Shown in pieces: positions 1-8,173 of a stretch of 64,000 nt of DNA. A program made the position numbers and the translations under genes. Each line of letters begins with the position of its first letter. Positions within the stretch are counted from its first letter, which is position 1. The notes under the pieces were generated by a model. That model had not been told where the DNA came from and ran no database searches. It saw nothing but the letters and a program-made list of their open reading frames with translations. Source of the stretch: Acetobacteraceae bacterium (GTDB lineage: Bacteria; Pseudomonadota; Alphaproteobacteria; Acetobacterales; Acetobacteraceae); NCBI GenBank assembly GCA_031291725.1, contig JARLIM010000033.1:62001-126000 (forward strand), in the 5' to 3' direction.

Positions 1-812
1 TAGTTCAAATCCTTCCATTTCGGCCCGTAATGCGGCAGTTGGGTGGTGAAGCGCTCGATGAACGAGGTGATCGAGCCCCCGGCATGCGAGAACAGGAACT
101 TGATATCCGGCATTTTCTCCGCCGCGCCGCTCATCACCAGACTGCCGATGGTGCGCGTGGTGTCGGTGCCGTATTCAATGGCGACATCCGCCAGACCGCC
201 AAGGTTGACGCAGCAGGACGGGCCAAGCGGGTGAACATACACCGTGGCCTTGCGCCGGTTCAGCTCGGCAAATACCGGCGCAAAATCAGGGTCGCCGAGA
301 TATTTTTCACCGTAGCTGGTCATAAAGCCGATGCCATCCGCCTTCAGCACATCGAGTGCGTAGGCGATTTCCTTCAGCGTTTCATCCACATAAGGCATTG
401 GCACAACAGCAAACAGGCCGAAACGGCCCGGATATTTCCGCGCCAGACCGGCCGCATAGTCATTGCTCTCCCGCGCCAATGCCGCAGCCCCCGCCGCCGG
501 CAGGAACGACACCGCGGGCTGTGTCACCGATAGGATCGAGGTGGCGGTGCCAGCGCGCTCCATATCTTCCAGCGTGTGCTCGGGCGTCCAATTGTTGATC
601 GGCGGTGCGTCCATCTTCGCCTTTTTGAGGGCGGCCACCCAAGTGGGCGGACAAACATGATGGTGGGTATCGATCCGGTGCGGCTTATCCTGCGCCATGC
701 CCGGCCCGGCCACGGCGGTGGCGGCCAAGGCGGTGGCGGCTCCCAGAAATCCACGACGGCCAAGCTGTGGCGACGCGCAGTCACAGCCTGCAAAGAAGCG
801 CGAACGCTGCAT
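1..812 (-). CDS. Amidohydrolase (amidohydrolase-2/ACMSD-like family), 3' end outside the window
   Basis: A metal-dependent hydrolase of the amidohydrolase-2 (ACMSD-like TIM-barrel) superfamily; the substrate is unknown. The frame is open from the start codon at 812 to the window edge, so about 270 residues are visible and the C-terminus, with the expected late metal-binding Asp, is missing. A twin-arginine-like N-terminus (RRGFLGAA from residue 19, then an Ala-rich hydrophobic stretch to about residue 40) suggests export to the periplasm. The HxH metal motif is at residues 50-52 (RIDTHHHV), followed by YVHP and FSHAGG motifs typical of the family. A strong ribosome-binding site (GGGAGGG) lies 6 nt before the ATG. 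It is transcribed divergently from the M20 amidohydrolase. Confidence 0.85.
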   Translation of the reverse strand, partial: MQRSRFFAGCDCASPQLGRRGFLGAATALAATAVAGPGMAQDKPHRIDTHHHVCPPTWVAALKKAKMDAPPINNWTPEHTLEDMERAGTATSILSVTQPAVSFLPAAGAAALARESNDYAAGLARKYPGRFGLFAVVPMPYVDETLKEIAYALDVLKADGIGFMTSYGEKYLGDPDFAPVFAELNRRKATVYVHPLGPSCCVNLGGLADVAIEYGTDTTRTIGSLVMSGAAEKMPDIKFLFSHAGGSITSFIERFTTQLPHYGPKWKDLN

Positions 813-843
813 GAGTTTTCCCTCCCTGTTTTTGGGATCTTTC

Positions 844-910
844 GATCCTGAACCAGTAGCCTGCTCAAACCCTGCGCGATGGTCAATCGCTGCCAGACAG
901 GGTTAGGATC
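844..910. promoter_or_regulatory. Nested inverted repeats in the divergent promoter region
   Basis: The gap between the two divergent hydrolases holds two nested inverted repeats. AACCCTG at 868-874 pairs with CAGGGTT at 898-904. GATCCTgAACC at 844-854 pairs with GGTTAGGATC at 901-910, with one extra base. This could be a shared operator, but no regulator gene sits beside it. Confidence 0.25.
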
Positions 911-937
911 ACCCGGCCAAAGGGGGAGATGATCGAC

Positions 938-2110
938 ATGCCCGTCAACAACCGCATTGCCGCCAATGCCGCCGAATTCACCGCATGGCGGCGCGATCTG
1001 CACACGCATCCCGAATTGGGCTTCGAGGAGCATCGCACGTCAGATATTGTGGCGAGCAAGCTGGCCAGTTGGGGGATCGAGGTGACGCGGGGGATCGCGG
1101 GCACCGGCGTGGTGGGCACGCTGAAACTTGGCAATTCGCCGCGTGCGCTCGGCATTCGCGCCGATATGGATGCGTTGGCGATGACGGAAGCCAATGATTT
1201 TGAACACCAAAGCCAAAATCCGGGTCGAATGCATGCCTGCGGCCACGATGGGCACACCGCCATCTTGCTCGCAGCCGCCCGCCATCTGTCCGAGACGCGC
1301 AATTTCGATGGCACCGTGCATTTCATCTTCCAGCCCGCCGAAGAGGGCGGCGGCGGGGGCCGGGTGATGGTGGAGGAAGGGCTGTTCGAACGCTTCCCCT
1401 GCGATTTCGTCTTCGGCCTGCACAACGACACCGCCTTGCCCATCGGCACCATGCTGGTCGCCCCCGGCCCGCGCAGTGCGGCGTCGGACCGCATTGAGAT
1501 CAACATCACCGGGCGCGGCGGCCACGCGGCGCGGCCACAGCAGACCATCGATCCGCTGCTGGTGGGCTGCCACATCGTGCTCGCTTTGCAATCGCTTGTG
1601 GCGCGCCGCACCGATCCGCTGGATTCGGCGGTGGTGTCGGTGACGCAGTTCCATGCCGGCTCGGCCGGCAACGTGATCCCGCAGACCGCCTGGCTGCACG
1701 GCACGGTGCGCACGCTGCTGCCGGAGACGCGCGACATGATCGAGCATGAGATGACCCGCATCGTCGAAGCCACCGCCGCGGCCCACGGCGCGGAGGCGAA
1801 GCTGGATTATCAGCGCGGCTATCCGCAGGTGATCAACAACGACGACGCCACCGACCGTGCCGCCATGGCGGCGGCGAAGGTGGTGGGGGCGGAGAATGTG
1901 ATCCGCGCGGCGGTGCCACGCATGGGCGGCGAGGATTTCAGCTATATGGCGCAGAAGGTGCCGGGCTGCTTTGTGCGCGTGGGCCAGGGCCGACCGGGGC
2001 AGGAGAATGTGCCGGTGCATCATCCGCGCTACGACTTCAACGACGACATCCTGCCCATCGGTGCCTCATTATGGGCAGCGCTGGTGGAGCAGGAATTGCC
2101 GCGCGCGTGA
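938..2110 (+). CDS. M20 family metallopeptidase / amidohydrolase (hippurate hydrolase type)
   Basis: A cytosolic zinc-dependent hydrolase of the M20D group, which removes acyl groups from N-acyl amino acids such as hippurate or N-acetylated amino acids. Visible motifs are MHACGHDGH (metal ligands), the catalytic Glu in PAEEGGGG, the dimerisation segment GRGGHAARP and a late MGGEDFSYM. Its length of about 390 residues is normal. I prefer the ATG at 938 because the GGGGGAG ribosome-binding site is 9 nt before it. The in-frame ATG at 929 touches that site directly and would be poorly placed. No signal peptide is seen. The 3' end overlaps the next gene, a Crp/Fnr regulator, so the two may be translationally coupled. 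The natural substrate cannot be read from the sequence. Confidence 0.92.
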   Translation: MPVNNRIAANAAEFTAWRRDLHTHPELGFEEHRTSDIVASKLASWGIEVTRGIAGTGVVGTLKLGNSPRALGIRADMDALAMTEANDFEHQSQNPGRMHACGHDGHTAILLAAARHLSETRNFDGTVHFIFQPAEEGGGGGRVMVEEGLFERFPCDFVFGLHNDTALPIGTMLVAPGPRSAASDRIEINITGRGGHAARPQQTIDPLLVGCHIVLALQSLVARRTDPLDSAVVSVTQFHAGSAGNVIPQTAWLHGTVRTLLPETRDMIEHEMTRIVEATAAAHGAEAKLDYQRGYPQVINNDDATDRAAMAAAKVVGAENVIRAAVPRMGGEDFSYMAQKVPGCFVRVGQGRPGQENVPVHHPRYDFNDDILPIGASLWAALVEQELPRA

Positions 2111-2778
2111 CGGGGGCTGTTGTGGCTGATTGGACGGCACTGGTGCCTGGCCTGGAGCGCCTTGACGCACCGAGCCGGAAGCGGTTGCGCGATCTCAGCC
2201 GCGCGATGGCGGCCCCGGTGGGGACACGCATGTTCGGCGAAAGCTCGCCGTGCCAGGCGTTTCTGATCGTGATGGAGGGTCAGGTGCGGGTGCAGAAAGT
2301 GGGCGAAAACGGGCGGGAGATCGCTCTCTATCGCGTCGGCCCCGGCGAGACCTGCGTGGTGACGACGGTGTGCTTGATGAGCGGCACCGATTACGACGCT
2401 GAGGGCATCGCCGAGACCGATATCCGCGCACAGATGCTGCCGCTCTCGGGCTTCCGCGCCTTGCTGGCCGACAGCGAAGGATTTCGGGATTTCGTCTTTC
2501 GCGCCTACAGCACCCGGATTTCCGATTTGCTGCTGCTGCTGGAGGAGGTCAGTTTCGGACGCATTGATCAGCGCCTGGCCAGTTGCCTGCTGGAGCGGGC
2601 GGATGCTGCGGGAGAGATGGCGATGACGCATCAGGAACTTGCCGCCGAACTTGGCACCGCACGCGAAGTGGTGAGCCGCCAATTGAAGGAGTTCGAGCGC
2701 CAGGGCTGGCTGACCCTGGGGCGGGGGCGCGTGGCATTGCGCGACCGGACGGCACTGCTCGCACTGTCGCGGAAATAA
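2107..2778 (+). CDS. Crp/Fnr family transcriptional regulator
   Basis: A cyclic-nucleotide-fold sensor domain (about residues 20-130, with CQAFLIVMEGQVRV as its first strands) followed by a C-terminal helix-turn-helix (HQELAAELGTAREVVSRQL) that matches the Crp/Fnr recognition-helix pattern. The four N-terminal cysteines of an Fnr iron-sulfur cluster are absent, so oxygen sensing by a 4Fe-4S cluster is unlikely. Cysteines lie at CQAF, TCVVTTVC and ASCLL. I chose the GTG at 2107, which overlaps the M20 stop; an ATG at 2071 in the same frame has no ribosome-binding site. The DUF2892 gene follows with a CRP-like palindrome between them, which suggests control of that gene. The ligand is unknown. 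Confidence 0.88.
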   Translation: MTGAVVADWTALVPGLERLDAPSRKRLRDLSRAMAAPVGTRMFGESSPCQAFLIVMEGQVRVQKVGENGREIALYRVGPGETCVVTTVCLMSGTDYDAEGIAETDIRAQMLPLSGFRALLADSEGFRDFVFRAYSTRISDLLLLLEEVSFGRIDQRLASCLLERADAAGEMAMTHQELAAELGTAREVVSRQLKEFERQGWLTLGRGRVALRDRTALLALSRK

Positions 2779-2788
2779 GTGTCGTCTA

Positions 2789-2803
2789 TGTGACTTGATC
2801 ACA
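2789..2803. promoter_or_regulatory. Crp/Fnr-type palindrome
   Basis: TGTGA and TCACA arms flank a 5-bp centre (TGTGACTTGATCACA). The site is 74 bp before the DUF2892 start and just after the Crp/Fnr gene. It resembles the CRP half-sites but with 5 rather than 6 central bases. A likely target of the neighbouring regulator. Confidence 0.45.
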
Positions 2804-2877
2804 GACCGTCGCTGTGCCGGAACGTATGGATACTCCGGTCGCAAGAAGTGTGGCATATGGCAACGGAGATTGGTGTG

Positions 2878-3066
2878 ATGAAGTGCAATGTCGGTGGAAT
2901 CGACCGGACCCTGCGGATCGTGGTGGGCGCTGCCCTCGTGGCGGCGACCGCACTCGGCTATCTGCCGGTCTGGGGCTATATCGGCGTGGTGCCGCTCGCC
3001 ACGGGGCTTATCGGCTGGTGCCCGGCCTATCTGCCGTTTGGCGTTAAAACCTGCAAATCCATCTGA
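2878..3066 (+). CDS. DUF2892 (YgaP-type) small inner-membrane protein
   Basis: A 62-residue protein matching the DUF2892 pattern: an MKCNVGGIDR start, two hydrophobic segments (about residues 12-30 and 34-52) joined by a short turn, then GWCPAYLPFG and a Cys near the end. In other bacteria the domain occurs alone or fused to rhodanese (as in YgaP) and is linked to sulfur handling. The start at 2878 is preferred over an in-frame ATG at 2848 because it has a CGGAG site 8 nt upstream and gives the conserved N-terminus. It follows a Crp/Fnr gene and a CRP-like palindrome, a frequent arrangement for this family. Confidence 0.85.
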   Translation: MKCNVGGIDRTLRIVVGAALVAATALGYLPVWGYIGVVPLATGLIGWCPAYLPFGVKTCKSI

Positions 3067-3165
3067 TGCGGTATGGCTGGGCAGTGGGGATGGCAGATTC
3101 ACGCCGTCACCCTGGCCCGGTCGGCGGCACGCGATGAGCCGTGGCGTGACGTCGGCAGGTAGCGC

Positions 3166-3834
3166 ATGAGCGCCGTCGCCGCTTTTTTGCTCGCCTTCCC
3201 GGCGCTGTTCTCCATCGTCAACCCGCCGGGTGGTGCATTTATTTTCCACGAAGTCACCGCCGACCTTGAACGCGCCGCCCGCACACGGCTGGCGCGGCGG
3301 GTGGGGATGTATTCGCTGCTCGTGATGCTCGTCGCGCTCTGGGGTGGCGCGTATGTGCTGAATTTCTTTGGCATCTCGCTGGGCGCGTTGCGCATTGCCG
3401 GTGGCGCCGTGGTGGCGCTGCGGGCTTGGGATTTGCTGATGTCGCCCGAGCGGCAGGAGCAGCGCAAAAGCGAGCAGGCGGGATCGGCGGTAGAGGTGGA
3501 AGACGGCATTGCCTTCTTTCCGCTCACCATGCCGTTGACCACCGGGCCAGGTACGATTTCCGTGGCGATTGCCCTGGGGGCCGAACGGCCATCGAGCGGC
3601 GAAGGGCTGCTGGAATTCCTGCTCGGCGTGTCCACGGCCGCACTGGCGATAGCGCTGCTGGTCTGGCTGTCATACCGCTCGGCGGACCGGGTGGCGGACG
3701 TGCTGGGAGCCGCCGCGCGGCGGACGATTTCACGCATGTCCGCCTTCCTGTTGCTGTGCATTGGCGTACAGGTGATGCTGACGGGCGCTGAGGATGAAAT
3801 CCATCGTATCGCAAGCCTACTCATCCATAGCTGA
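3166..3834 (+). CDS. MarC family integral membrane protein
   Basis: A polytopic inner-membrane protein of the MarC/UPF0056 family, 222 residues with about six hydrophobic segments. The family hallmarks are visible: an N-terminal FSIVNPPGG segment, GALRIAGG in the middle helix, and FPLTMPLTTGPGTISVAIALG after a charged loop. Some relatives are annotated as amino-acid exporters, but transport has not been clearly shown for most of the family. The gene is convergent with the chemoreceptor and only 2 bp from its stop codon. Confidence 0.9.
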   Translation: MSAVAAFLLAFPALFSIVNPPGGAFIFHEVTADLERAARTRLARRVGMYSLLVMLVALWGGAYVLNFFGISLGALRIAGGAVVALRAWDLLMSPERQEQRKSEQAGSAVEVEDGIAFFPLTMPLTTGPGTISVAIALGAERPSSGEGLLEFLLGVSTAALAIALLVWLSYRSADRVADVLGAAARRTISRMSAFLLLCIGVQVMLTGAEDEIHRIASLLIHS

Positions 3835-3836
3835 TC

Positions 3837-5867
3837 TTACGCCGCCTTCACCTGGGCGGTGAAACGGTCGATCTGCCGGATCATCGAGCCGGCCTGTGCT
3901 GACACGTCTTGTGAGACCCCCAGCATCTGTCGTGCGGCTTCCCCGGTGCGGGTGGCGGCGCTGCGGACATCACCGATCAGGTGAGAAACATTGCGGGTGC
4001 CCAGCGCAGCATGTTCCACACTGCGTGAAATCGTCTCCGTCGCCGCCCCCTGTTCGGTAATGGCAGAGGCAATCGCGCTACCGATCTGGCTCATTTCAGC
4101 GACGATATTGGTGATTTGACCGATTTCTTTCACTGCCTGATGCGTGGCTGATTGAATGGCGGCGATCTGGGTGCCGATCTCCTCCGTGGCGCGCGCGGTC
4201 TGGTTGGCGAGCGCCTTGACCTCGGAGGCGACGACGGCAAAACCCTTCCCCGCCTCACCGGCGCGCGCGGCCTCGATGGTGGCATTGAGGGCCAGCAGAT
4301 TGGTTTGCCGGGCAATCGCGTTGATCAATTGCACCACCTCTCCGATTTTGTGTGCGCCCTCGGCCAACAACTGCACGGTGAGATCGGTCTTGCGCGCGCC
4401 GGCCAAAGCTTGTTGGGCAACGCTGGCGGATTGCGTGACCTGACGGCTGATCTCCTGGATTGAGGCGGCAAGTTGCTCGGTGGAACCGGCCACATTCTGC
4501 ACCGAGGCCGATGTCTGCTCCACCGCCCCTGCCACGCCCACCGATTGGCCGGTGGCCTGTTCGGCGGTGGCGGCGAGATCGTGCGAGGTGGCCTCCATCG
4601 CGGTGGCCGCTTCGTTCAGCCGTCGGGTCGCCTGGGCAACGTCTTTGTCGAAATCGGCGATCAATGCCTCCAGGGCGGCACTGCGTTGAAGCTTGGCCTG
4701 CTGCTGGTCTCGCTCGGCCAAGGCCAGTTCTTCCGCACGCAGGGCATTGTCGCGAAAGCCTTGCAGCGCCCGCGCCATGTCGCCGATTTCGTCACGGCGG
4801 TCGAGATGGCCGATCTTGACTGCCAAATCACCCTCGGCCAGTTGCAACATGGTCTGCGAGCTGGCGGCAAGCGGGGTGATCAGCCTGCGCACCGTCACCG
4901 AGGCCAGCACCACACCGATCAACAGGCACAGCCCCGCGACACCGGCACTGGTCAGAACACCTTGATGGCTGGAGCGAATGGCGCTGTCGCTGTCGGCGGC
5001 AAAGCGGGCGCTGAACTCGCTGTCGAGTTGGCGCAAATCGGTCTGGATCGCTTCAAGGCCGGGACGCAGCTCGGTACTATAGGCACGGTCTGACCCCAGG
5101 GCAGTGGCCGCCCAACCGTGAAAGAGCGCGATGTATTGGTGCACCTTGTCACGCAGGGGCGGTAATTCCTGCCCGATATCGCCCAGCGAAGGCTGCGCGA
5201 TATCGAGGATTTTCTCCACCGCCGCCGCCGCATCATCGAATGGCTTGAGCTGTTCCGCCTTGCGCTCCAACCGCAGCTTGGTGCTGTTCAGCCGCAGCAG
5301 AAACACCCGACGGTCGATCAGATGCACCGCAAATGCCTGATCGGTTGGGGCATCCTGATCGACCATGGCGACAAGCTCATTGACCGCCGTGCTCATGCGG
5401 CCACCCACATCGCCAAGTTGCGCGCTCGCCGTATCCGTTTCATGAGTCAGCCGCTTCAGGCCAGCCAATTGCGTGGCATGCGCTTCCACCCTGCGGCGCA
5501 ATTCATCCAGCCGGGCGCTGCCAATCTCCTCCCGGAAACGGCCCAATCCCGCCAATGCCGAGGTGGCGGCGGACATGGTGGCCTCCAGCTCCTGCTCGTG
5601 CGGATGGGTGTCTGACAAGCGGAAGTTCAACTCGGCAATCGCCAACCGGTCCAACGCCTGGCTGGCCTGGGTGATGCCGTCCTTCATCTGGGAGAGCGTG
5701 ATGAAGGCCTGAATCTGCCGTTCGCCCCCACGCTCTCGCAAGACCGACAGCCCGCCCACCAGCAGGCTTAACCCCACCAAGGCCGCATAGCCCAACCGCA
5801 TGCGCGTGGCCAGCGACAGGGCGGGGACGTTGAACAATGTGCCTGAGATGGAGCGCGATGCGGACAC
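3837..5867 (-). CDS. Methyl-accepting chemotaxis protein
   Basis: A transmembrane chemoreceptor of 676 residues. The order is: cytoplasmic N-terminus, TM1 at about 25-43, a helical periplasmic sensor of about 260 residues, TM2 at about 303-325, a HAMP domain (VRRLITPL onwards), and a long coiled-coil signalling domain. The conserved hairpin tip ([23 protein letters not shown]) is near residue 516. No C-terminal NWETF-like CheR-docking pentapeptide is present; the protein ends FTAQVKAA. The ligand is unknown; the all-helical sensor resembles four-helix-bundle types. The start is a GTG with an AAGGAAGG ribosome-binding site 9 nt upstream, and that site lies inside a perfect hairpin. No che genes are adjacent, so it is an orphan receptor. 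Confidence 0.95.
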   Translation of the reverse strand: MSASRSISGTLFNVPALSLATRMRLGYAALVGLSLLVGGLSVLRERGGERQIQAFITLSQMKDGITQASQALDRLAIAELNFRLSDTHPHEQELEATMSAATSALAGLGRFREEIGSARLDELRRRVEAHATQLAGLKRLTHETDTASAQLGDVGGRMSTAVNELVAMVDQDAPTDQAFAVHLIDRRVFLLRLNSTKLRLERKAEQLKPFDDAAAAVEKILDIAQPSLGDIGQELPPLRDKVHQYIALFHGWAATALGSDRAYSTELRPGLEAIQTDLRQLDSEFSARFAADSDSAIRSSHQGVLTSAGVAGLCLLIGVVLASVTVRRLITPLAASSQTMLQLAEGDLAVKIGHLDRRDEIGDMARALQGFRDNALRAEELALAERDQQQAKLQRSAALEALIADFDKDVAQATRRLNEAATAMEATSHDLAATAEQATGQSVGVAGAVEQTSASVQNVAGSTEQLAASIQEISRQVTQSASVAQQALAGARKTDLTVQLLAEGAHKIGEVVQLINAIARQTNLLALNATIEAARAGEAGKGFAVVASEVKALANQTARATEEIGTQIAAIQSATHQAVKEIGQITNIVAEMSQIGSAIASAITEQGAATETISRSVEHAALGTRNVSHLIGDVRSAATRTGEAARQMLGVSQDVSAQAGSMIRQIDRFTAQVKAA

Positions 5868-5876
5868 GAGGCCTGA

Positions 5877-5897
5877 CCTTCCTTGACGTAAGGAAGG
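5877..5897 (-). promoter_or_regulatory. Hairpin covering the chemoreceptor ribosome-binding site
   Basis: On the minus strand CCTTCCTT, a 5-nt loop (ACGTC) and AAGGAAGG form a perfect 8-bp stem. The 3' arm is the Shine-Dalgarno sequence of the chemoreceptor, 9 nt before its GTG start. In mRNA the stem would hide the site. Confidence 0.5.
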
Positions 5898-5944
5898 CCA
5901 GCTTGCCCGCGAGATCTCAAAATCAGGTTAACGCGCGTGCCTTT

Positions 5945-7042
5945 TCAGTTCGGCACCGCCACGCCCAACGAGTCCGCCACCGCGCGCAGGGCGTTCCAGG
6001 TGCCAAGCTGCAACGGCACGCCGTTCGCCAGCCGATCCGCCCGCGTGCGCGCTTCCGGCTCGCCCGGCACCAACACCTCGCCGCCCGCCACTTCGGGCCG
6101 CGACGCCTTCACATAGAGCGCGTATTCCGCCGCTTTTGCCGCGAAATCCGCAGCACCGAAATGCGCCGGATCGATGTAGATCGAGAACATCCCGTTGCTG
6201 ATCCGCCCACGCTTGCCGCCCGGAATCGGCCCCGATGTGGCCCCACCCGTCAGCACGCCGGCCAGAATTTCGCACATGAAGGCCAACCCCGAGCCCTTAT
6301 GTTCGCCAAAGGCCCGCAACGCGCCGTCCCCCTTGGCGGCATCGCGCGGGGTGAGCGGGCCGAGCGGGCCGTAGAGCACTTCGGGGGCGGTGGAGCGCAC
6401 GCCGTCCGGGCTGATCAGCGCGCCTTCCGGCAGTGGCTTGCCGCCATTGGAGGCCACCAGCACCTTGCCCTCGGCCACCAGCGAGGTCGCCATGTCGAGC
6501 AGCAGCATCGGCGCATCGCCCTGCGCCGGCACGCCGATGCAGACCGGGTTGGTGGAGAAGCGGCGATCGACACCGCCGAACGGTGCCACAAGCTCGCCTT
6601 CGGCCACGTTGACGAAATGGATCGACAGCAGGCCTTGGGCCGCCGCCCGCTCCGCCCAATCGCCGATGCGACCGATATGACCGGAGCAACGCAGCGCAAT
6701 CGCCGCCATGCCGACGGATTTCGCCTTGGCGATGCCGAGATCGACCGCCAGCGGCCCGATGGTCTGGCCGAAACCGAAATTGCCATCCACCACAGCATGG
6801 GTCGGCGATTCGTTGACGATGGTCAGCCGCTGGCCGGGCAGCACCTTGCCCTCCTGCAGCCACTGCACATAGCGCGGCGTGCGGATGACGCCGTGGCTGT
6901 CATGGCCGGTGAGGTTGGCCCCCATCAGATGATGGGAAATCTGCGCCGCCTCCGCGCGCTCACACCCGGCGGCGGCGAAAATATCGGCAATAAAGCGTTC
7001 CAGCGTCGGCGCCGGGACGACATGGGTTGCAAGCTCGGCCAT
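5945..7042 (-). CDS. Ldh family oxidoreductase (malate/L-lactate/ureidoglycolate dehydrogenase type)
   Basis: A cytosolic NAD(P)-dependent 2-hydroxyacid dehydrogenase of the Ldh_2 fold, which is unrelated to classical Rossmann lactate dehydrogenases. It has 365 residues, normal for the family. Signature segments are NLTGHDSHGV with the active-site His, FGFGQTIGP, the nucleotide-binding region GGVDRRFSTNPV, LDMATS and EHKGSGLAFMCEIL. Substrates in the family include malate, lactate, ureidoglycolate and 2,3-diketogulonate, and the sequence alone does not choose among them. It is divergent from an HxlR regulator, with twin palindromes in the 86-bp gap, so it is probably controlled by that regulator. 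Confidence 0.92.
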   Translation of the reverse strand: MAELATHVVPAPTLERFIADIFAAAGCERAEAAQISHHLMGANLTGHDSHGVIRTPRYVQWLQEGKVLPGQRLTIVNESPTHAVVDGNFGFGQTIGPLAVDLGIAKAKSVGMAAIALRCSGHIGRIGDWAERAAAQGLLSIHFVNVAEGELVAPFGGVDRRFSTNPVCIGVPAQGDAPMLLLDMATSLVAEGKVLVASNGGKPLPEGALISPDGVRSTAPEVLYGPLGPLTPRDAAKGDGALRAFGEHKGSGLAFMCEILAGVLTGGATSGPIPGGKRGRISNGMFSIYIDPAHFGAADFAAKAAEYALYVKASRPEVAGGEVLVPGEPEARTRADRLANGVPLQLGTWNALRAVADSLGVAVPN

Positions 7043-7092
7043 GTCGGCCTCCCATCTGTTGTTGTGCGTTACCAGCCGACCCTACAGAATTC

Positions 7093-7138
7093 CTTGCATC
7101 ATGCAAGCCGACAGCGTAGGTTACTTGCATGATACAAC
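7093..7138. promoter_or_regulatory. Twin operator between Ldh and HxlR genes
   Basis: A perfect 15-bp palindrome CTTGCATCATGCAAG at 7093-7107 is followed exactly 31 bp (three helical turns) later by a related but degenerate copy, CTTGCATGATACAAC at 7124-7138. The second copy overlaps the HxlR start codon. The spacing suggests two dimers bound on one DNA face. Confidence 0.55.
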
Positions 7139-7668
7139 GCACTAGTTTTCGCGAGATGGAATGCCCGATCGCACGCAGCCTGGAAGAGGTTGGCGAGTGG
7201 TGGAGCATCTTGATTTTGCGCGATGCGTTCCACGGTTTGCGCCGGTTTGAGGAATTCCAGTCCAGCCTGGGCGTTGCCACCAACACCCTCACCCGCCGCC
7301 TGTCGGATCTGGTGGAGCATGGCCTGTTGGCGCGGCGGCGCTATTGCGCGCATCCGCCGCGCGACGAATATGTGCTCACCGAAAAGGGCCGTGATTTTCA
7401 TCCGGTTCTGCTGGCGATGCTCGCCTGGGGCAATCGCCATCTCGCCGACGCGGTGGGGCCGGCGGTGCTTGCCACGGATGCTGCCAGCGGCGCGGTGATT
7501 GACCCGATCATGGTGGATCGCACAACGCTCAAGCCACTCAGCCCGCGCGATATCCGGCTGGTGGAGGGTCCGGGGGCGGGGCCGGAAATTCGGGCGCGGA
7601 TTGCCCGTTCGGATGCCGCCCGCGCTGCCCGTGAAAAACAAACCGCCGCCAACCAGGGGACAACATGA
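7129..7668 (+). CDS. HxlR family transcriptional regulator
   Basis: A winged-helix DNA-binding protein of 179 residues. The family core is clear: CPIARSLEEVGEWWSILILRDAFHGLRRFEEFQ, then a recognition region with TNTLTRRLSDLVEHGLL and the wing YVLTEKG. The Cys in the CPIA motif is the residue used for redox or aldehyde sensing in some relatives. The extension after residue 110 is longer than in minimal HxlR proteins. The ATG at 7129 has a weak AGG 8 nt upstream; an ATG at 7156 would still keep the fold. Its stop overlaps the thioesterase start (ATGA), so the two are cotranscribed. It probably represses itself and the divergent dehydrogenase through the twin palindrome. Confidence 0.9.
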   Translation: MIQRTSFREMECPIARSLEEVGEWWSILILRDAFHGLRRFEEFQSSLGVATNTLTRRLSDLVEHGLLARRRYCAHPPRDEYVLTEKGRDFHPVLLAMLAWGNRHLADAVGPAVLATDAASGAVIDPIMVDRTTLKPLSPRDIRLVEGPGAGPEIRARIARSDAARAAREKQTAANQGTT

Positions 7669-8135
7669 GCCAAACCCTCACCCGCGACGATCTTGCCAGC
7701 ATGACTGGGCTGGAGACGTTGCAAGCGATGATGCAGGGCCGCCTGCCACCGCCGCCCTTCGCTGTCACCACGCGGATGCACATCGCCGAGGCGGAGTATG
7801 GCCGTGTGGTGTTCGAGGGGGCGGCGGTGGCCGATTTTCTCAATCCGCTCGGCACCGTGCATGGCGGTTGGATTGCCACCTTGATCGACAGCGCGATGGC
7901 CTGCGCGGTGCATTCCACCCTGGCTGCCGGGCAGGGCTACACCACGGTGGAGATGAAGGTGCACTATGTCCGCGCCGTCACCCTCAAGACGCCGCGTGTG
8001 CGCTGTGAGGGCAAGATCGTCCATGTCGGCGGGCGGATGGCCACATCCGAAGGCCGGGTGTTCGACGCCGATACCGGTGCCCTGCTCGCGCACGGCACCG
8101 AGACCTGCATGATTTTCACACCCGATCAAAAATAA
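7665..8135 (+). CDS. PaaI family hotdog-fold thioesterase
   Basis: A 156-residue acyl-CoA thioesterase of the hotdog fold. The family motif NPLGTVHGGWIATLIDSAMACAV contains the HGG with the catalytic Asp after it, followed by TTVEMKVHYVRAV. PaaI-type enzymes hydrolyse acyl-CoA or aromatic acyl-CoA esters, and the substrate here is not known. It overlaps the HxlR gene by 4 nt and should be cotranslated with it. It is convergent with trpS, with 38 bp between the stop codons. Confidence 0.9.
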   Translation: MSQTLTRDDLASMTGLETLQAMMQGRLPPPPFAVTTRMHIAEAEYGRVVFEGAAVADFLNPLGTVHGGWIATLIDSAMACAVHSTLAAGQGYTTVEMKVHYVRAVTLKTPRVRCEGKIVHVGGRMATSEGRVFDADTGALLAHGTETCMIFTPDQK

Positions 8136-8173
8136 CGAACCGCGTGCTGCGACAGCCGCCGCGCGTCGCCGGA

